DNA from: Aquincola tertiaricarbonis
GTDB taxonomy: Bacteria > Pseudomonadota > Gammaproteobacteria > Burkholderiales > Burkholderiaceae_C
Direction: 5' to 3'
Length of the DNA: 64,000 nt
Assembly (NCBI RefSeq): GCF_023573145.1
Contig: NZ_CP097636.1
Span: 2,976,001-3,040,000, forward strand
The notes beneath the pieces were generated by a model, which was not told the origin of the DNA, made no database searches, and saw nothing but the letters and a program-made list of their open reading frames with translations. Shown piece after piece: positions 55,073 to 64,000 of this stretch (positions are counted from its first letter, which is position 1; each line of letters starts with the position of its first letter). The translations under genes and the position numbers were made by a program.

Positions 55073-55096
55073 GGGCGGCGCGCGGCCTGGCGGGCG

Positions 55097-55246
55097 CTAT
55101 TGCAGCGTCTCGTCCGGCCGCGGCTGGTTGGGCAGGTCGGGCTCACGCACCGGCGGCGTGCTGCTGGGCGGGTCGCCCTCAGGGGTGACCGGCAACACGT
55201 CGGGCGGCGGGGGCGGGGGTGGCTGGGGCACGCTGTGCAGTCTCAT
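55097..55246 (-). CDS. Small proline-rich protein
   Basis: ATG 55246 has AGGAG six nt upstream. The 49-residue product is nearly all Pro, Asp, Glu and Pro-Ser (QPPPPPPPDVLP, EGDPPSSTPPVREPDLP), hence disordered, without signal peptide or membrane segment. The strong ribosome binding site argues that it is real. Function unknown; the frame upstream to 55351 lacks support. Confidence 0.5.
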   Translation of the reverse strand: MRLHSVPQPPPPPPPDVLPVTPEGDPPSSTPPVREPDLPNQPRPDETLQ

Positions 55247-55308
55247 CGGTATCTCCTGGGAAAGCGCGATGGCTGCGGCAGGTGGCGTGCCTGTGGTGCC
55301 GCCGGGGG

Positions 55309-55370
55309 TTGAATTCAACGGCGCTTGGGCGCCGCCGGGGCCCCCGTTCAACGGCGCTTGGGCGCCGCCT
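55309..55370. repeat. Duplicated 3' end of the neighbouring gene
   Basis: The block TTCAACGGCGCTTGGGCGCC recurs exactly about 32 bp apart. The right copy encodes the last codons of the 115-residue protein (KAAPKRR and stop on the minus strand); the left copy is an extra piece after the stop. Confidence 0.7.
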
Positions 55371-55695
55371 TCTTGGCCGCGTCGGCGCGCGCGCTGTCAG
55401 TGAACAGCTTGGCGGCGCGGCCCTTGAGTTCCAGCAGCTCGCTGGCGGTGACCGAGTACTTGCGGCCGGCGGCGTCCACTTCCACGCGGAATTCCACTTC
55501 GTGGCCGTTGTTGGACAGCATGCCGCTGGTGAAGTCGTATTCGGGATCTTCCGCCGGCAGGCCGCGCTCGGCGACGTCGTAGTCGATGTACTTGACGTCG
55601 CGGATCTCGCCGCTGGCCAGGTCCAGCATGCCGGTGGACTCGATCACCTCCTCGAGGAGTTCATCGAAGATCTTGATCGGTACTTGCAGGTCCAC
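55348..55695 (-). CDS. Conserved hypothetical protein
   Basis: 115 residues, acidic at first (KIFDELLEEVIESTGMLDLA, then EIRDVKYIDYDVAERGLP), then a beta-rich part (HEVEFRVEVDAAGRKYSVTA) and a basic Ala/Lys tail (AAKKAAPKRR). Intact start and clean composition. No family recognised; such small proteins recur in Burkholderiales. Confidence 0.7.
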   Translation of the reverse strand: MDLQVPIKIFDELLEEVIESTGMLDLASGEIRDVKYIDYDVAERGLPAEDPEYDFTSGMLSNNGHEVEFRVEVDAAGRKYSVTASELLELKGRAAKLFTDSARADAAKKAAPKRR

Positions 55696-55731
55696 AGGCG
55701 TCCTTGTTGTTGAGGTCGAAGGGGCGGCATT

Positions 55732-56973
55732 CTAAAGATGCCGGTCGAGCTTCAGGAACAAGTCCCGGTCGGGCGCAAAGTTGGCGTGCAGCGGCAACAG
55801 TGCGCCGCCCAGCGCCCGCGCGTCGGGGCCGATGGTGCCGGGCATCAGCAGCGGCCTGCGCACGCCCTCCCAGCTGAGGTCGGCGCAGGCAGCGTCCACC
55901 GCGGCCAGCAGCGCGGCCAGCAGCTCACGGCTGAACTGTCCGTCCACGATCACCCCTTCCAGGTCGAGCAGGCAGGCTGCGTCATGCAGGGCCAGGGCAA
56001 TCGCGGGGCCCGCGTCAGCCAGCCAGGCCTGGGTGTGGGGCAGCCAGGGCGCCTGCAGCGCGCGAGCGTCGGTGGTGGCCCCCAGGTCCAGGCCGGCGGT
56101 GGCATACAGCGTTTCCAGCGTGAAGAGCGAAGCCACGCTGAGCAGCTGCGGCGGCGGTGCCGCGCCCGGCCGGCCGCGGCCCATGGCCAGCGAACCCACC
56201 GCGCCGGCATTGCCGCTGAGGCCGCCGCGCAGGTGGCTGTCCAGCACCAGGCCGCCGCCGATGAAGGTGTCGACGAAGACGTAGAGAAAGCTGCGCACGC
56301 TGCGGCCACGGCCGGCCACCAGCTCGGCCACGCAGGCGGCGGCGGTGTCCTTGACGAAGGTGACCGGCAGGCCGCTCATGGCCGCCACGCGTTCGGGCAG
56401 GTCGATGCGGTCCCAGGCGCGGGCGCGCTCCAGGTCCACCCCCAGCAGCGTCTGCCAGCCGCCCAGCGACAGCGGCGCGGCGATGCCGATGCCCTGAAGC
56501 CGGTCGCGGCGGTCGGCGCCCAGCCACTGGCGCATCGCGCCCAGGTGCTGGTCGATGGCGGCGCACACGGCCTCGGGCTCGGGGTAGTCGTAGCTGACCG
56601 ACGAGCGCTGGCAGGCCGCGCCGGTGAAGTCGACCAGCAGCACGTCCAGGCTGCGGCGGCCCACCTTCACGCCGATGGCATAGGCGCCATCGGGCGCCAG
56701 CGCCAGCGGCACCGAAGGCTGGCCCACCTTGCCGCGCACCGGCGTGCCCTTGACCAGCAGGCCGTCGTCCAGCAGCCGCTTGGTGATCTGCGAGACGGTC
56801 TGCGCGGTGAGCTGCGTCAGCCGCGCGATCTCGGCCGCCGGCAGCGCGCCATGCAGGCGGATGGCCTGCAGCACCACCCGCTCGTTGTACTGGCGCAAGC
56901 CGCCCTGGCTGGAGCCGCGCGGCCGCAGGCGGCCGGTGTCGGGCAGGTCCGCGGCGGTGGCGGCGGGTGGCAT
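55732..56973 (-). CDS. ROK-family transcriptional repressor
   Basis: ATG 56973 overlaps the mutarotase stop. 413 residues: N-terminal winged HTH (YNERVVLQAIRLHGALPAAE, LTAQTVSQITKRLLDDGLL) and a ROK sugar-kinase-like domain (YAIGVKVGRRSLDVLLVD, GIGIAAPLSLGGW, GGGLVLDSHLRGGLSGNAG). The zinc-binding CxCGxxGC loop typical of many ROK repressors is not evident. Last gene of the fructose-type transport unit; likely its sugar-responsive repressor, acting at the palindrome 60373-60397. Confidence 0.9.
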   Translation of the reverse strand: MPPAATAADLPDTGRLRPRGSSQGGLRQYNERVVLQAIRLHGALPAAEIARLTQLTAQTVSQITKRLLDDGLLVKGTPVRGKVGQPSVPLALAPDGAYAIGVKVGRRSLDVLLVDFTGAACQRSSVSYDYPEPEAVCAAIDQHLGAMRQWLGADRRDRLQGIGIAAPLSLGGWQTLLGVDLERARAWDRIDLPERVAAMSGLPVTFVKDTAAACVAELVAGRGRSVRSFLYVFVDTFIGGGLVLDSHLRGGLSGNAGAVGSLAMGRGRPGAAPPPQLLSVASLFTLETLYATAGLDLGATTDARALQAPWLPHTQAWLADAGPAIALALHDAACLLDLEGVIVDGQFSRELLAALLAAVDAACADLSWEGVRRPLLMPGTIGPDARALGGALLPLHANFAPDRDLFLKLDRHL

Positions 56974-57428
56974 CAGGCCTCCAGCGGCCGGGCGATCACG
57001 CCCTTCTTGAGCACGAAGTTGGCCCAGGGCTGCAGCTCGCCGGTCTGCACCACCGCAAAGGCCTCGCGCGCCCGGTCGTAGAACGCGAAGCGCTCGGTGG
57101 CCAGGCATTGCTCGGGCCGGGCGTCGCCGCGCGCGGCCATCGCATCGATCACCTGCCGCTGCAGTGCCGAGCGGTAGCCCGGCTCGCTGCCGCCCACCTG
57201 CATGTAGGCCACCGGCTGGGCCACCGCTTCATCGAGCGGCAGCACCGACAGCACCGCCTCGCAGGCCTGGGGCATGGACACGCCGGGCCAGTGCAGCACC
57301 GGCCGCCGCGTGGCCAGCGTGTGGGCGGTGAAGTTGGCATCGGCCAGCACGATCTCGTCGCCATGGCCCATTTCGGCCAGCACCTTCAACAACTCGGGAA
57401 ACAGCAGGGGATGGATGTGCTTGAGCAT
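56973..57428 (-). CDS. RbsD/FucU-family sugar mutarotase
   Basis: 151 residues: MLKHIHPLLFPELLKVLAEM, GHGDEIVLADANFTAHTLA with the catalytic His/Asp region, and RFAFYDRAREAFAVVQTGEL. These enzymes speed anomer interconversion so imported sugar matches its kinase. It lies in the same operon as the ABC transporter; FucU and RbsD types are not distinguished with certainty by eye. Confidence 0.9.
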   Translation of the reverse strand: MLKHIHPLLFPELLKVLAEMGHGDEIVLADANFTAHTLATRRPVLHWPGVSMPQACEAVLSVLPLDEAVAQPVAYMQVGGSEPGYRSALQRQVIDAMAARGDARPEQCLATERFAFYDRAREAFAVVQTGELQPWANFVLKKGVIARPLEA

Positions 57429-57444
57429 GTTGGGGGCCCCGACC

Positions 57445-58251
57445 TCAGGCCAGGCACTCGGCCGGGATGTCCTTGGGCTGCATCGCGCCGGTCATCACCG
57501 CCACGGTGTCGCTCATCGAGATCTTGCGCGGGTTGAGCACCGCCGCCCGCTTGCCCAGCCGCGCCACGTGGATGCGGTCGGCGATCTCGAACACGTGCGG
57601 CATGTTGTGCGAGATCAGCACCACCGACAGGCCCTTGTCGCGCACGCGGCGGATCAGCTCCAGCACCATGTTGCCCTCCTTCACGCCCAGGGCGGCGGTG
57701 GGCTCGTCCATGATGACCACATGCTGCGCGAAAGCCGCGGCGCGCGACACCGCCACGCACTGGCGCTGGCCGCCGGACAGCGTTTCCACCGCCTGCGTCA
57801 TCGAGCGGATGCCCACCTTGAGGTCGTTCATGCGGGCGATGCTTTCTTCCAGCATGCGCTTCTTGTCCAGCATGCGGAACACCGTGCCCAGCACGCCGGG
57901 GCGCCGCACTTCGCGGCCCAGGAACAGGTTCTCGGCGATGGACATGGCGGGCGCCACGGCCAGGTCCTGGTACACGGTCTCGATGCCGGCGCGGCGGGCG
58001 TCGATCGGGCTCTTGAACTGGATGGGCTTGCCGTCCAGCAGGATCTGGCCCGAGTCGGGCACCGTGGCGCCCGACAAGGCCTTGATCAGCGACGACTTGC
58101 CGGCGCCGTTGTCGCCGATCACCGCCAGGATCTCGCCGGCGCGCAGCTCGAAGTCGGCGCCGTCGAGGGCCGTCACCTGGCCATAACGCTTCACCAGGCC
58201 GGTGGCCTTCATCACGATCTGCGGCGCGCTGGCCGCGGTCTGCGTGTTCAT
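57445..58251 (-). CDS. frcA: Sugar ABC transporter ATP-binding protein, FrcA-like
   Basis: ATG 58251 (AAGGTG upstream) gives 268 residues. Single ABC domain: Walker A GDNGAGKS (46-53), signature ETLSGGQRQCVAVSRAAAFA, Walker B VVIMDEPTAAL and an H-loop ISHN. RbsA-type proteins carry two such domains, FrcA one, so this matches the fructose system. Operon order on the minus strand is frcB, frcC, frcA, mutarotase, ROK regulator. Confidence 0.9.
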   Translation of the reverse strand: MNTQTAASAPQIVMKATGLVKRYGQVTALDGADFELRAGEILAVIGDNGAGKSSLIKALSGATVPDSGQILLDGKPIQFKSPIDARRAGIETVYQDLAVAPAMSIAENLFLGREVRRPGVLGTVFRMLDKKRMLEESIARMNDLKVGIRSMTQAVETLSGGQRQCVAVSRAAAFAQHVVIMDEPTAALGVKEGNMVLELIRRVRDKGLSVVLISHNMPHVFEIADRIHVARLGKRAAVLNPRKISMSDTVAVMTGAMQPKDIPAECLA

Positions 58252-58273
58252 GGATTGCACCTTCAGCAAGGTT

Positions 58274-59274
<1,001 letters not shown>

Positions 59275-59275
<1 letters not shown>

Positions 59276-60294
59276 CACTTCTTCCCCCAGCACAGGTCGG
59301 TACCGGCCTTGACGTCCTTGCTCTCGATGCCGGAGATGGGCTTGTCGGTGATCAGCGTGACGCCGGTGTCGACGTAGCCGCTGGCCTTCTTGCCGCTGGT
59401 GGCGTATTCGATGGCGGCGTCCACGCCCATCGCGGCCATCTTCAGCGGGTACTGCTGCGAGGTGGCGGCGATCTTGCCGGCCTTGACGTCGCGGATGCCC
59501 TGGCAGCCGCCGTCCACCGACACGATGATCACGCCCTTGTCCTTGCCTGCCTTCTTCAGTGCGTTGAAGGCGCCGGCCGCGGCGGGCTCGTTGATGGTGT
59601 AGACCACGTTCACGTCGGGCACCTTCTGCAGGCAGTTCTCCATCGCGGTCTGGCCCTTGGCCTGGTCGCCGAAGCTGTCGGCCTGGCACACGATGGCGGC
59701 GTCCGAGCCCAGCTCGTTGCTCTTGGCATCGGGCGCGTTCAGGCCGAAGCCCTTCATGAAGCCGTTGTGCCGCTGCGCACCCACCGGGTGGCCGGGGAAC
59801 AGGTCCAGCGTGACGATCTTGGCCGGCTTGTTGCCCAGCGCGGCCTTGGCGTACTGGCCGATCAGCACGCCGGCGGTGTAGTTGTTGGTGGCGAACAGTG
59901 CGTCGGTGGCATCGGCGGGGTCAGCCGGGCTGTCCAGCGCGATCACCATCACGCCGCGGTCGCGGGCCTTCTTGATGGCGGGCACGATGGCCTTGGCATC
60001 GCTGGGCGTGATCAGGATGGTCTTGGCGCCGGCCGCGATCATGTTTTCCATCGCCGTCACCTGGCCGGCGTTGTCGCCGTCGGCCTTGCCGGCACCGGCG
60101 ATCAGCTTGGCGCCCTTGGCCTTGGCCGCCTCGGTGGCGCCCTCCTTCATCTTCACGAAGAAGGGGTTGGTGTCGGTCTTGGTGATCAGGCCGATGACCG
60201 GCTCGGCGGCGTTGGCGGCGGAGGCGGCGCACAGGGCGGCGGCTGCGACAACGGCGGTGGCGGCGAAGTGGAAGGCGGTGCGCTGTGCGGGCAT
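59275..60294 (-). CDS. frcB: Sugar ABC transporter substrate-binding protein, FrcB-like
   Basis: 339 residues with signal peptide (FAATAVVAAAALCAASAANA). Type I periplasmic fold: VIGLITKTDTNPFFVKMKEG, TILITPSDAKAIVPAIKKA, VMVIALDSPADPADATDALF and VYTINEPAAAGAFNALKKAG. Together with FrcC, FrcA and a divergent kinase this resembles the frcBCAK fructose locus of rhizobia; fructose as substrate is inferred from that layout. Confidence 0.92.
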
Positions 60295-60372
60295 GAGAGC
60301 TGTCTCCGGATCGGGGTTTGGTAGGGATGCGACATCGGCGGAACCGATGGGATGTACTTTGGTAGAGTCGAG

Positions 60373-60397
60373 TTAATAAATCAAGCTGATTGATTAA
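60373..60397. promoter_or_regulatory. Operator candidate for the ROK repressor
   Basis: TTAATAAATCA and TGATTGATTAA face each other around AGC, matching at 10 of 11 positions, in the divergent gap between frcB and the kinase gene. The AT-rich palindrome stands out in GC-rich DNA and fits a repressor site controlling both sides. Confidence 0.6.
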
Positions 60398-60467
60398 TGG
60401 AAAACCCGATGTCCGAAGCGGCCCGGCAAAGGCATGCTCCGCATCGTTCCCCCTCTGGAGACAACCC

Positions 60468-61397
60468 ATGTTCGTGATCTGCGGCGAAGCGCTGTTCGAT
60501 GTATTTGCAGCTGGCGACACCCCCACCGGCCTGATGCTCGATGCGCGCGTCGGCGGGTCGCCTTTCAACGTGGCCGTCGGCCTGGCACGGCTGGGCCAGC
60601 CGGTCGGCTTCTTCGGCGGCGTGTCGTCCGGCTTCCTGGGTGAGCGCCTGATGCGCGCGCTGAAGGAAGAAGGCGTGGACACCCGCTGCACCCCGCGCAG
60701 CCCGGCGCGCACCACGCTCAGCCTGGTGGGCGTGGACGCGGCCGGCGTGCCGTCCTATTCCTTCTACGGCGAAGGCGCGGCCGACCGCGGCGTGACGCAG
60801 GCGGCGCTGGCCGCCATTCCGCCGGAGGCACGGGCCTTCCACGTCGGCTCCTACGCCACCGTGGTGGAGCCGGTGGCCGGCACCCAGCGCGCGCTGATCG
60901 AGCGTGAGCACAAGCGCAGCCTGATCAGCTACGACCCCAACATCCGCTTGAACGTGGAGCCCGACCTGGGCCGCTGGCATGCGCTGCTGGACTGGATGCT
61001 GCCGCGCACCCACCTGCTCAAGGTCAGCGACGAAGACCTGGGCCTGCTCTTTCCCGGCGTGGCGCCCGCCACCCTGGCCGCGCAATGGCTGGCCCGCGGC
61101 GTGGCCATGGTGGTGGTGACGCGCGGCGGCGAAGGCGCGATCGCCTGGACGGCGGCGGCCCAGGCCGAAGCCGCCCCGGTGAAGGTGGACGTGGTGGACA
61201 CCGTGGGCGCGGGCGACACCTTCCAGGCCGCGCTGCTGACTTGGCTGGCCGAGCACGACGCCCTGAGCCCGATGGCACTGCGCACCCTGCCCGCCGAGCA
61301 GGTGAAGGCCGCGCTGGACTTTGCCGCGCGGGCCGCGGCCATCACCTGCTCGCGCCGCGGCGCCGACCTGCCGCGGCGGGCCGAACTACCGGCGTGA
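60468..61397 (+). CDS. PfkB-family carbohydrate kinase, probable fructokinase
   Basis: I start at ATG 60468 (GGAG upstream); an earlier ATG at 60390 lies inside the operator palindrome. 309 residues: FVICGEALFDVFAAG, GGSPFNVAVGLARLGQPVGF, SYDPNIRLNVEPDL, and the PfkB signature VVDTVGAGDTFQAALLTWL with catalytic Asp. Divergent from frcBCA, so it probably phosphorylates the imported sugar. Confidence 0.92.
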   Translation: MFVICGEALFDVFAAGDTPTGLMLDARVGGSPFNVAVGLARLGQPVGFFGGVSSGFLGERLMRALKEEGVDTRCTPRSPARTTLSLVGVDAAGVPSYSFYGEGAADRGVTQAALAAIPPEARAFHVGSYATVVEPVAGTQRALIEREHKRSLISYDPNIRLNVEPDLGRWHALLDWMLPRTHLLKVSDEDLGLLFPGVAPATLAAQWLARGVAMVVVTRGGEGAIAWTAAAQAEAAPVKVDVVDTVGAGDTFQAALLTWLAEHDALSPMALRTLPAEQVKAALDFAARAAAITCSRRGADLPRRAELPA

Positions 61398-61465
61398 CGC
61401 TGGCCGCCGAGCTTGCTGCGCTCGCGGCGCCCCAAGGGAGCGTGACGAACCTTGGGGCGGCCCTT
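61398..61465. repeat. Dispersed GC-rich intergenic repeat, copy 3, reversed
   Basis: Reverse complement reads GGGCCGCCCCAAGG, then GCTCCCTTGGGGCGCC, GCGAGCGCAGCAAGCTCGG, matching copies 1 and 2. It follows the kinase stop directly. The rest of the gap to bphO (to 61615) holds no gene I can see. Confidence 0.6.
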
Positions 61466-61615
61466 CGGCTCGCCTGACCGCAGCCGGAGCCCACCGGCGG
61501 TCACTTGGGGCGTCCGCTGACAGAAGCCGTTGGACGGCGGTGTTAAAAAGGCGGGGCGGCGTGAGCAGTCCACGCCCCTCGGGCACGGCCCGCTGTCTCT
61601 CTTCCGGCCTTTTCC

Positions 61616-62260
61616 ATGCTGTCCACGCCTGCCGTTTCCGTCTCGCTCCACGCCCGGCTGCGCGAGGCCACGTCGCACGCGCACCAGCAGCTCGAATCGC
61701 TGCTGGGCCTGCTGGACAGCCCGATGAGCTACACCCGCTTCGTCGCCGTGCTGATGCGCTTCCACGGCTTTCACCGCGTGTGGGAGCCGGCGCTGGAACG
61801 CACGCTGGGCGATGCGGCCTTCACCGGGCCGCGGCGCCGGCTCACGCTCATTGAGCACGACCTGCGCGCGCTCGACATCGACGACCTGGACATCGAAGCG
61901 CTGCCCATCGTGCCGGAGGCGGCGCAGCTGTGCCGCACGCTGGACGGCGCGCTGGGCTCTCTGTACGTGATGGAAGGCTCCACGCTGGGCGGCCGCGTGA
62001 TCACCCGCCGCCTGCTGGAGGACGCCGACTGGTGCCCTGAGGAGGGGCTGCTGTACTTCCACCCCTACGGCGACCTCACCGGCGAACGCTGGCGCCAGAC
62101 GCTGGCGCTGCTGGACCTGGTGCCTGTCGAGCGCCACGAGGCGGTGGTGGAAGGCGCGCTGGAAACCTTCGCGCTGTTGCTGCAATGGCTGGAGCCGGCG
62201 GTGGTGGCCAGCCATCCCCGGGACGACGACACGCCCAGCGAGTGGGGGGTGGCGCTGTGA
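61616..62260 (+). CDS. bphO: Biliverdin-forming heme oxygenase
   Basis: 214 residues. Heme ligand candidate His23 in LREATSHAHQQLES; distal helix LYVMEGSTLGGRVITRR; WCPEEGLLYFHPYGDLTGERW matches bacterial heme oxygenases. It opens heme to biliverdin, the chromophore of the phytochrome encoded next. Overlaps the phytochrome start by 4 nt (GTGA), so chromophore and apoprotein are made together. Confidence 0.93.
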   Translation: MLSTPAVSVSLHARLREATSHAHQQLESLLGLLDSPMSYTRFVAVLMRFHGFHRVWEPALERTLGDAAFTGPRRRLTLIEHDLRALDIDDLDIEALPIVPEAAQLCRTLDGALGSLYVMEGSTLGGRVITRRLLEDADWCPEEGLLYFHPYGDLTGERWRQTLALLDLVPVERHEAVVEGALETFALLLQWLEPAVVASHPRDDDTPSEWGVAL

Positions 62261-64000
62261 CGCCGGAGGAACAAGCCGCCGACGCCTGCGCCCGCGAGCC
62301 CATCCACATTCCCGGCACCATCCAGCCGCACGGTGCGCTGCTGGTGGTGGACGCCGACGACGGTCGGGTGCTGCAGGCCAGCGCCAACGCGGCCCAGGTG
62401 CTGGGCCTGCCCGCAGCGCCGCAGCACAGCCGCGAGCTGGACCCCGCTTTGCCCGACCTGCTGGCCGCTGTGAGCGAGGGCCGTGAAGGCGCGCTGCAGC
62501 AGCCGCTGGCCTGCGGTGCCCGCATGCTGCAGCTCAGCGCCCATGCCACGCCGCAGGGCCTGGTGCTGGAGCTCGAGCCGCTGGACCTGAGCGAGATGCG
62601 CACGCTGGATGCGCTGTACCCGCGGCTGCGCAGCTTCCTCGACCATGTGGAGGGCGAGGACGACGTCGCCCTGCTGGGCCGCTATGCCGCGCAGGAGGTG
62701 CGCCAGCTCACCGGCTTCGACCGCGTGATGGTGTACCGCTTCGACGAGGACTGGCACGGCACCGTGATCGCCGAGGACGGCAACGGCAACCTGCCCAGCT
62801 ACCTGGACCTGCGCTTTCCGGCCAGCGACATCCCGGCGCAGGCGCGAGAGATGTACCGCCGCCACCGGCTGCGGCTGATTCCCGATGCGCGCTACCAGCC
62901 GGTGCCGGTGCTGCCGGCCGCCAGCCCGGTCGATGGCCAGCCGCTGGACCTGTCCGGCTCGGCGCTGCGCAGCGTCTCGCCGGTGCACCTGCAGTACATG
63001 CGCAACATGGGCACGGCGGCCTCGATGTCGGTGTCCATCGTCATCGACGGCGAACTGTGGGGCCTGGTGGCCTGCCACCATGCACAGCCGATGCGGGTGG
63101 GTGCCCCCACGCGGGCGGCCTGCGACTTCCTGGGCCAGATCCTGGCATTGAAGATCGGATCGCGCGAGCGGGGCCAGGAAGCCGCGCTGCGCTGGGCCGC
63201 CAAGGAGCTGGAGCACGACCTCGTGGCGCGCATGGCCGATGCCGGCGATGCGCCCGACGCGGCGCTGCACCGCCTGGTCAAGAGCCCCGAGGCCTGGATG
63301 CGCCTGACCCGCGCCACCGGCGCCGCATTGCTGCGTGGCGACGCGGTGCACACCGTGGGCCACACACCGCCGGCCGAGCAGCTGCAGGCGCTGGCCGCCT
63401 GGCTGCACCAGCGGCAGGACCGGGGCGAGCTGTTCTCCACCCATGCGCTGCCCTCGGTGTACCCGCCGGCCGAGCAGTTCACCGACAGTGGCTGCGGCCT
63501 CATCGCCGCGCCGATCTCCGCCATCCACCCGCACTACGTGATGTGGTTCCGCCCCGAGCGCATCCACACCGTGCAGTGGGGCGGCCGGCCCGAGAAGGCC
63601 ACCGCCGCCGACGGCAGCCTGTCGCCCCGCGCCTCCTTCGCGGCCTGGACGCAGGAAGTGCGCGGCACCGCGCAGCGCTGGTCGGCGGTGGAGGTGGATG
63701 CGGCCCGCAGCTTCTGCCAGGCCATGGTGACGCTGGTGCTCAAGCAGGCCGAGCAGCGCGCCGCGCTGTCCGACCGGCTGGAAACCAGCAACCGCGAGCT
63801 GGAGGCGTTTTCGTACTCGGTGTCGCACGACCTGCGGGCGCCCTTTCGCCACATCGTCGGCTTCGCGCAGCTGTTGGGCGAGAGCGAGCCCCAGCTGGCC
63901 GCGCGCTCGCGCCACTACCTGGACACCATCGTCGAATCGGCGCTGTCGGCCGGCCGGCTGGTGGACGACCTGCTGAACTTCTCGCAGCTGGGCCGCGCCA
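62257..64000 (+). CDS. bphP: Bacteriophytochrome histidine kinase, 3' end outside window
   Basis: GTG start within the bphO stop; the frame is open to the right edge (581 codons). Chromophore Cys11 in ACAREPIHIPGTIQPHG marks the PAS domain; GAF carries LTGFDRVMVYRFDEDWHG, the DIP motif PASDIPAQAR (D191) and H244 in SPVHLQYMRNMG; a PHY domain follows to about 500, then a dimerisation helix and the H box SVSHDLRAPFRHI with His524. Red/far-red sensor kinase; the catalytic domain and any receiver lie beyond the window. Confidence 0.95.
   Translation, partial: MTPEEQAADACAREPIHIPGTIQPHGALLVVDADDGRVLQASANAAQVLGLPAAPQHSRELDPALPDLLAAVSEGREGALQQPLACGARMLQLSAHATPQGLVLELEPLDLSEMRTLDALYPRLRSFLDHVEGEDDVALLGRYAAQEVRQLTGFDRVMVYRFDEDWHGTVIAEDGNGNLPSYLDLRFPASDIPAQAREMYRRHRLRLIPDARYQPVPVLPAASPVDGQPLDLSGSALRSVSPVHLQYMRNMGTAASMSVSIVIDGELWGLVACHHAQPMRVGAPTRAACDFLGQILALKIGSRERGQEAALRWAAKELEHDLVARMADAGDAPDAALHRLVKSPEAWMRLTRATGAALLRGDAVHTVGHTPPAEQLQALAAWLHQRQDRGELFSTHALPSVYPPAEQFTDSGCGLIAAPISAIHPHYVMWFRPERIHTVQWGGRPEKATAADGSLSPRASFAAWTQEVRGTAQRWSAVEVDAARSFCQAMVTLVLKQAEQRAALSDRLETSNRELEAFSYSVSHDLRAPFRHIVGFAQLLGESEPQLAARSRHYLDTIVESALSAGRLVDDLLNFSQLGRA

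Overview
The window reads as a chromosomal segment of a high-GC betaproteobacterium of the order Burkholderiales. The gene order miaB, hemA-prfA-prmC, grxD-ubiX, proS-rppH, proB-obgE-rpmA-rplU/ispB, tRNA-Pro, pilBCD-coaE-zapD-yacG is typical of that order. A relative of the Leptothrix-Rubrivivax-Ideonella group is my inference, not something the sequence proves. Two parts differ clearly in texture: an AT-richer accessory island from the left edge to about 27.2 kb, then very GC-rich core genome to the right edge.

Island, 1-12.9 kb: defence. It opens with the 3' part of a GHKL ATPase/histidine-kinase-like gene, a coupled receiver protein and a convergent DNA cytosine-5 methyltransferase. A broken XRE regulator, a coiled-coil lipoprotein and a small secreted protein follow. 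Next come a Gabija pair (gajA OLD/Toprim nuclease, gajB UvrD-like helicase), a translationally coupled pair of unknowns, an Abi_2/HEPN gene preceded by a structured, terminated RNA candidate, an intact XRE regulator, a small membrane protein and a 52-codon cysteine-rich secreted peptide with its own terminator.

Island, 12.9-22.6 kb: mobilization. It carries an ArdC-like antirestriction protein, a TraD/TraG-type coupling protein, a divergent sigma-like factor, an excisionase-like HTH protein, a tyrosine integrase and a MobF (TrwC-like) relaxase-helicase with a downstream partner. No type IV secretion channel genes are visible, so the element looks mobilizable rather than self-transmissible. 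Several perfect inverted repeats sit in its control regions.

Island, 22.6-27.2 kb: paralogous and other small membrane proteins of unknown function, an unknown protein coupled to a PIN nuclease, a 3' scrap of another integrase, and a ParDE module whose antitoxin is frameshifted.

Core, 27.2-64 kb: tRNA modification and translation (miaB, prfA, prmC, proS, L21/L27, obgE), tetrapyrrole and quinone synthesis (hemA, ubiX, ispB), glutaredoxin, proline synthesis (proB), RNA decapping (rppH), type IV pili (pilBCD), CoA synthesis and division (coaE, zapD, yacG), sigma-54 with an NtrC-type regulator nearby, topoisomerase IB, a LysR/bile-acid-symporter-family pair, a fructose-type ABC transport locus (ROK regulator, mutarotase, FrcA/C/B, divergent kinase) with a palindromic operator candidate, and bphO-bphP, where the bacteriophytochrome runs off the right edge. 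A dispersed GC-rich intergenic repeat punctuates the core, mostly in convergent gaps.
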